DNA of 9,131 bases from Bacillota bacterium (GTDB lineage Bacteria; Bacillota; Bacilli; Alicyclobacillales; SLC66): assembly GCA_021846145.1 (NCBI GenBank), contig JAJZCJ010000119.1:1-9131 (forward strand), given 5' to 3'. Made by a program: the position numbers and the translations under genes. The notes under the pieces are model-generated. The model was not told the DNA's origin. It searched no databases and saw only the letters and a program-made list of their open reading frames with translations. This document shows, piece after piece, positions 5,427 through 9,131 of the stretch; position 1 is the stretch's first letter; each line of letters begins with the position of its first letter.

Positions 5427-5789
5427 ATGGATACCATTTTCCTGCAAAATATGAGTTTTTATGCGTATCACGGTGTTTATCCAGAGGAAAACCGATTAGG
5501 GCAACGATTTTTGATTTCCCTTGAACTGGATTGTGATCTTGCGCATGCCGGAAGACAAGATGATCTGACGCTATCAGTCGATTATGGGGAAGTGTATAAT
5601 ATGACACGAGACATTGTGCAGGGCAGGGTCAGGAAGTTGTTAGAGGCTATTGCAGAAGAGCTTGCGACTGCCGTGCTTGCTAAGTATCCTATCGTCGCTG
5701 GCATAAGGGTGAAGATCGAGAAGCCGGAAGCCCCAATTCCTGGCGTTTTTGGTTCCATGGGCGTTTTGTTGAAAAGAGAAAAAATTTAG
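5427..5789 (+). CDS. folB: Dihydroneopterin aldolase
   Basis: This 120-residue protein catalyses conversion of 7,8-dihydroneopterin to 6-hydroxymethyl-dihydropterin and glycolaldehyde in folate synthesis. Family marks are FYAYHGVYPEE near the N-terminus, LGQRFLISLEL, LSVDYGEVYNM, LLEAIAEELA, and the C-terminal KPEAPIPGVFG with its conserved lysine. It spans the full family length. Two ATGs lie in tandem. GAGGAG (5415-5420) is three bases from the first (5424) but six from the second (5427), which I prefer. The gene is separate from folP and folK, which usually neighbour it in Bacilli, and sits between a flavoprotein and a thioesterase. It acts in the cytoplasm. Confidence 0.93.
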   Translation: MDTIFLQNMSFYAYHGVYPEENRLGQRFLISLELDCDLAHAGRQDDLTLSVDYGEVYNMTRDIVQGRVRKLLEAIAEELATAVLAKYPIVAGIRVKIEKPEAPIPGVFGSMGVLLKREKI

Positions 5790-5797
5790 GAGAATCA

Positions 5798-6301
5798 ATG
5801 ATGGAAGCAAAAAAAGTTAGCGCATCAAAGACATTTATGACGGATTTAGTATTGCCGCCAGATGCTAATTCATATGGTAATATTTTCGGGGGTCTCGTCA
5901 TGGCCTACGTAGATAAAATTGCCAGTATCACCTCCATGCGCCATTGCCGGAAACCTGTGGTTACGGCATCTACGGACAGTGTGGATTTTCTGGCTCCCAT
6001 CAAGGTGGGGGATACGATCCAATTGGAGGCCTTTGTCACGTGGACTCACCACACCTCGATGGAGATATTTGTTAAAATCGAATCTGAGAACTTGATGACG
6101 GGCGTTAAGCGCTTAACAGGTACCTCTTATTTAACGTTTGTTGCGATTGATGAACACGGCAGGCCAGTTGAGGTGCCAGCGATTATCCCAGAAACGGATG
6201 AAGAAATATGGCACTATCAAAGTGCACCTGCCCGTAGGGAACAGCGATTGCAACGCAGAGCGGAAAGGCTTCGATTTCCTTCCTCGCCCAATGAGCGATA
6301 A
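5798..6301 (+). CDS. Hotdog-fold acyl-CoA thioesterase (YkhA/BACH type)
   Basis: This 167-residue single-hotdog protein should hydrolyse acyl-CoA to free acid and CoA. The family pattern is complete: MTDLVLPPDANSYGNIFGG with Asn24, the AYVDK helix with Asp39, then VTASTDSVDFLAPIKVGD, and THHTSMEIFVKIESE near the dimer interface. The C-terminal extension (about 140-167) is Arg-rich (RREQRLQRRAERLR) and looks disordered. AGGAG (5788-5792) overlaps the folB stop and lies five bases before ATG 5798; ATG 5801 is equally possible. Such enzymes act as cytoplasmic oligomers and their chain-length preference cannot be read from sequence. Confidence 0.92.
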   Translation: MMEAKKVSASKTFMTDLVLPPDANSYGNIFGGLVMAYVDKIASITSMRHCRKPVVTASTDSVDFLAPIKVGDTIQLEAFVTWTHHTSMEIFVKIESENLMTGVKRLTGTSYLTFVAIDEHGRPVEVPAIIPETDEEIWHYQSAPARREQRLQRRAERLRFPSSPNER

Positions 6302-6327
6302 TTCCGTATGCAAAGGTGGGAAATGCC

Positions 6328-7620
6328 GTGTTGGCATTAACTGAACGCTATGATGTGGAACACATCGACCCGCTTTGTGACGGTTGGCAATTTGGATTGG
6401 GTGTTGATAAAAGATTAAATCGTCAAGTATTGATTACGCTCATCCCTAATGCTGTTGCTGATCAACCGTGGTTTTTACAATGGTTGCAAAAAAGAAGTGT
6501 AGTGTCTCATCCGTATGTTGCGGAATTGCTCGATGGGGAACGAATCAGTAAGTCCTTTTTGTGTGTTTTTGCTAGGCCTGAAAAAGTGCAAATTGGATTG
6601 CCGTCATTACATCGAAGTAAGATTTATGAATCTGCTGAGCAAATGATACAAGGGATCAAAGCGTTGCATCACCATCAAATTTATTTCCCTTTTAGTGCAG
6701 GACAAGTACTTTGGGATGGTGCGATTCCGCAAATGCTTGGCTTGCCTAATGACAATTACCATGTGAGTATAGCTGCGAAAAAGGATAGTTCACTTTTGCT
6801 TGCCCACTATATTTTAAACTTATTGGAGTGGAATGAATCGTTTGAACGCGAGCATGATCAACCACTGCCAGCATATTTAAAGTCGGGATTACAAAGATTA
6901 GAGGAATTTACGTATTCTAATGCAGATGGGTTAAGCGAATTATCGAACATACTGGTCGTTTTGCAAACGGATGAGGAAAACTGGTTGACCACTTCGCAAG
7001 TTGAGGATTCAATCCGTGAACAACTGCCTGAACCTGATGTGAGGACAGTCACGGCATCACCACTTCGTGGTTGGTTATTGTTAGCCGTTCTGATAATCAT
7101 GGTAATTATTGGATTTATCTGGTGGTTTGGTAGTGGTGTATCTTCGAACCATATCAATAGTCAGGGACTGCTGCCATCAAGCAATCAACAACCAAAGACA
7201 GGGAAACCTAATAAGTACATCATGCCCAATCTCAATGGGGCTTCGATTCAAGATGCTTTGTTAAAATTATTGAGTCTAGGTGTAAAAAGTAACCAGGTGC
7301 AAATGATTACTAAAGCAGTGAACACCACTGATGGCAAGATCATCGCAACGAATCCTCTTCCTAAGCACGCGCTTGCCAAAGGAGAAAAAGTGGTATTAAC
7401 AGTAGGTGTATCACGTGGCGATGTGCTCGTTCCGGATTTAAAGGGTCTTTCACTTAGTGTAGCTACTCATCAACTAATGGCTGGTCACATTCATTATTCT
7501 TATACGTATAAGAGTGCGTCACAAGCAGCCCAAGGGGAGGTGATTGCCCAATCTCCTCAACCCTACTCTGTCGTATCAAACAATACGCCAGTGCAATTTG
7601 TGGTTGGTGCTCATTATTGA
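6328..7620 (+). CDS. Membrane pseudokinase with two PASTA domains (PrkC-like)
   Basis: This 430-residue protein has the layout of PrkC/Stk1 receptor kinases. A kinase-like domain (about 5-210) is followed by a membrane helix (249-267, WLLLAVLIIMVIIGFIWWF), a polar linker, and two external PASTA domains (about 298-361 and 365-427). The kinase part is degenerate. The beta-3 VAIK lysine is Thr37 (RQVLITLI). Where HRD is expected after ALHHHQIY the sequence reads FPF (120-122), and LGL (137-139) stands in place of DFG. The Gly loop is not recognisable. It should therefore be catalytically dead but may still sense muropeptides or lipid II through PASTA and signal by binding. I chose GTG 6328, with AGGTGG (6314-6319) eight bases upstream, over an earlier GTG at 6316 without a site. 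Confidence 0.8.
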   Translation: MLALTERYDVEHIDPLCDGWQFGLGVDKRLNRQVLITLIPNAVADQPWFLQWLQKRSVVSHPYVAELLDGERISKSFLCVFARPEKVQIGLPSLHRSKIYESAEQMIQGIKALHHHQIYFPFSAGQVLWDGAIPQMLGLPNDNYHVSIAAKKDSSLLLAHYILNLLEWNESFEREHDQPLPAYLKSGLQRLEEFTYSNADGLSELSNILVVLQTDEENWLTTSQVEDSIREQLPEPDVRTVTASPLRGWLLLAVLIIMVIIGFIWWFGSGVSSNHINSQGLLPSSNQQPKTGKPNKYIMPNLNGASIQDALLKLLSLGVKSNQVQMITKAVNTTDGKIIATNPLPKHALAKGEKVVLTVGVSRGDVLVPDLKGLSLSVATHQLMAGHIHYSYTYKSASQAAQGEVIAQSPQPYSVVSNNTPVQFVVGAHY

Positions 7621-7637
7621 TCAATATTCATGTAATC

Positions 7638-7645
7638 AAAGGAGG
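7638..7645 (+). promoter_or_regulatory. Strong ribosome binding site before the thiolase
   Basis: AAAGGAGG is a near-perfect Shine-Dalgarno sequence. It is five bases from an ATG at 7651 and nine from a GTG at 7655. Only the GTG is in the thiolase frame. The ATG opens a 16-codon frame that ends at TAG about 50 bases later, so the two starts compete. Confidence 0.7.
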
Positions 7646-7654
7646 TAGTTATGA

Positions 7655-8827
7655 GTGAGAGAAGTATATATTCTCGGTGGTGCCAGAACCCCTTTTGGTA
7701 GTTTTGGTGGGGGCTTAAAGGATGTGCCTGCGGAAGATTTGGCTGTTACAGCAAGTGTAGCGGCAATGGCTAGGGCAAATATAAGCAGCAAACAAATTGA
7801 TAATGTCGTGTTTGGGAATGTGATTCAGTCTTCTGCAAATGCAGCCTATTTTGCGCGTCATGTGGGGTTGCGCGCAGGAACACTAGAGTCTACTCCCGCG
7901 CTAACTGTCAATCGATTGTGTGGTTCTGGGCTACAAGCGGTCATTTCCGCAGCAGAATCCATTATGCTCGGATATAGTGAGATCGGTTTAGCTGGAGGCG
8001 CAGAAAACATGAGCCGCATTCCTTATTCAATGCACGCCTCTCGCTTTGGTTTTGGATCAGGCGCACCTGTCGTCACTGATATGTTATGGGCTACCTTAAA
8101 GGATGACTTGGCTGGTTGTAGCATGGGTGACACGGCGGAAAACCTCGCAGACAGCTATAATATCTCTCGACAAGAACAAGATGAATTTGCACTTGCTTCC
8201 CATTTGCGTGCCACAGCTTCTCGCGAACAATTTGCGGAAGAAATTACTATGGTAACAATTTCGTCAAAGCGCGGATCGACTGAAATAGTATTGGATGAAC
8301 ACATTCGTCCCGCGACAACGATTGAAAAATTAGCTTCGCTGAAACCTTCATTTCGTAAAGATGGCACAGTCACTGCTGGCAATGCGAGTGGTATTAATGA
8401 CGGGGCGGCAGCATTAATTGTGGCAGGTAGCGATGCAGTACAAAACTACGGACTACAGCCCATCGCTAAAATTATCGGTTATGGGATTGCTGGGGTAGAT
8501 CCAACCCGCATGGGCATCGGGCCTGTGCCGGCTTTAGAAAAAGCGTTCAAAAGGACAGGATTATCCATGTCAGAGATGGATGTTATTGAAATCAACGAAG
8601 CATTTGCTGCACAAACACTTGCCGTTAAAAAAGTGCTGGCCATACCTGACGATAAATTAAACCCACTTGGTGGGGCGATTGCACTTGGCCATCCAGTAGG
8701 AGCAAGTGGAGCTCGGTTGCTTTTAAGTGCGGCGTTGCAACTCCAGCGTAATCACCTGCGTTATGCCGCTGTCTCGCTGTGTATCGGCGGTGGCCAAGGA
8801 ATTGCCGTGATTATCGAACGAACTTAA
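7655..8827 (+). CDS. Acetyl-CoA C-acetyltransferase (thiolase)
   Basis: This 390-residue protein has the length and motif set of thiolase family II. Landmarks are GARTPFG (9-15), nucleophilic Cys89 in NRLCGSG, the GGAENMS loop, EINEAFAAQ (312-320), catalytic His346 in GHPVGASGAR, and Cys376 in CIGGGQG. It catalyses reversible condensation of two acetyl-CoA or thiolysis of 3-ketoacyl-CoA in the cytoplasm; biosynthetic and degradative forms cannot be separated by sequence alone. The start is GTG 7655, which begins the conserved REVYILGGAR. There is no beta-oxidation partner (FadB/FadE-like) within view. The gap to the upstream gene is short and holds no terminator I can see, so cotranscription is possible. 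Confidence 0.95.
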   Translation: MREVYILGGARTPFGSFGGGLKDVPAEDLAVTASVAAMARANISSKQIDNVVFGNVIQSSANAAYFARHVGLRAGTLESTPALTVNRLCGSGLQAVISAAESIMLGYSEIGLAGGAENMSRIPYSMHASRFGFGSGAPVVTDMLWATLKDDLAGCSMGDTAENLADSYNISRQEQDEFALASHLRATASREQFAEEITMVTISSKRGSTEIVLDEHIRPATTIEKLASLKPSFRKDGTVTAGNASGINDGAAALIVAGSDAVQNYGLQPIAKIIGYGIAGVDPTRMGIGPVPALEKAFKRTGLSMSEMDVIEINEAFAAQTLAVKKVLAIPDDKLNPLGGAIALGHPVGASGARLLLSAALQLQRNHLRYAAVSLCIGGGQGIAVIIERT

Positions 8828-8829
8828 GG

Positions 8830-8859
8830 TTGACATGCTCTTGATCACTTATTCATAAT
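8830..8859 (+). promoter_or_regulatory. Sigma-A promoter of the exported-protein gene
   Basis: A perfect TTGACA (8830-8835) and CATAAT (8854-8859) are separated by 18 bases. The predicted start point near 8866 leaves a leader of about 18 bases containing GGAGGGG (8867-8873). The -35 lies three bases after the thiolase stop (TAA 8825-8827), so this begins a new transcription unit without an obvious terminator before it. Confidence 0.75.
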
Positions 8860-8883
8860 AGATGCTGGAGGGGATTTTCTATC

Positions 8884-9131
8884 ATGATCCGACAGCGTCT
8901 ATTATTATTTTCGCTTACTATGTTGATGATTGTTACTATATGTCTTACCCCGATAAGTGCACAGGCTGCCACTGCATTTCAGCCGACTAATAATTATCGC
9001 GTATCATCACAAATGATACATAATACTGCGAGGTTGGGTCATGTGTATTTGCTTCCCTATTTGGCGACAGCACAAGTGAATAATAAGACGGTTACAATGT
9101 CTTTTTCAACGATGGCTGATGCGATGAAATG
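8884..9131 (+). CDS. Exported protein of unknown function (5' part)
   Basis: The gene is cut by the window edge after 82 complete codons. It begins with a classical Sec signal peptide: basic MIRQR, a hydrophobic core (LLLFSLTMLMIVTICL), then PISAQA with probable cleavage after Ala27. The mature part visible is rich in Thr, Asn and Ser and shows no domain I recognise. GGAGGGG lies ten bases before the ATG. It should be secreted or wall-associated, and it has its own promoter, so it is not simply part of the thiolase transcript. Confidence 0.7.
   Translation, partial: MIRQRLLLFSLTMLMIVTICLTPISAQAATAFQPTNNYRVSSQMIHNTARLGHVYLLPYLATAQVNNKTVTMSFSTMADAMK

Noticed and set aside
5135..5607. Minus-strand open frames inside the flavoprotein and folB genes
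   Set aside because: They lie opposite well-supported genes, show no recognisable motifs and have no binding sites.

Overview
The window looks like chromosome from a moderate-GC, endospore-forming member of the Bacillota (class Bacilli, possibly close to Alicyclobacillaceae). This rests on a Bacillus-type 23S rRNA tail followed by a tRNA cluster, strong AGGAGG-type ribosome binding sites, an RsfA-like sporulation regulator and a PrkC-like membrane protein with PASTA domains. The exact taxon is inference.

Region 1 (1-710) is the end of an rRNA operon: the last ~68 bases of 23S rRNA, no 5S gene, an extended -10 promoter, six tRNA genes (Tyr-GTA, Gln-TTG, Thr-GGT, initiator Met-CAT, Phe-GAA, Cys-GCA) and a strong intrinsic terminator.

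Region 2 (607-1760) is the eroded remnant of a small element that inserted into tRNA-Cys. The last 47 bases of tRNA-Cys recur at 1714-1760 with one mismatch, as attachment sites would. Between the repeats are the C-terminal stub of a tyrosine recombinase next to the intact tRNA, an unassigned plus-strand coding fragment with a hairpin, and a toxin-antitoxin pair. The antitoxin has an AbrB-like fold and looks intact. The RelE/ParE-like toxin is broken by a one-base frameshift.

Region 3 (1781-4145) is mostly minus strand: convergent terminators, an RsfA-like DNA-binding protein with a long coiled coil, and a class I/II aminotransferase resembling the LL-diaminopimelate aminotransferase group. 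A short intergenic region separates the aminotransferase from the divergent plus-strand cluster.

Region 4 (4146-8827) is a tightly packed plus-strand run: a HI0933/BaiN-family flavoprotein, dihydroneopterin aldolase (folB), a YkhA/BACH-type acyl-CoA thioesterase, a membrane pseudokinase with two PASTA domains, and a thiolase. The first three are joined by overlapping stop, ribosome-binding and start signals, so they are probably one transcript. The pseudokinase is the most unusual protein: it has the PrkC layout but every recognisable catalytic motif is replaced. Region 5 (8830-9131) starts a new transcription unit with a good sigma-A promoter and the first 82 codons of an exported protein cut by the window edge.
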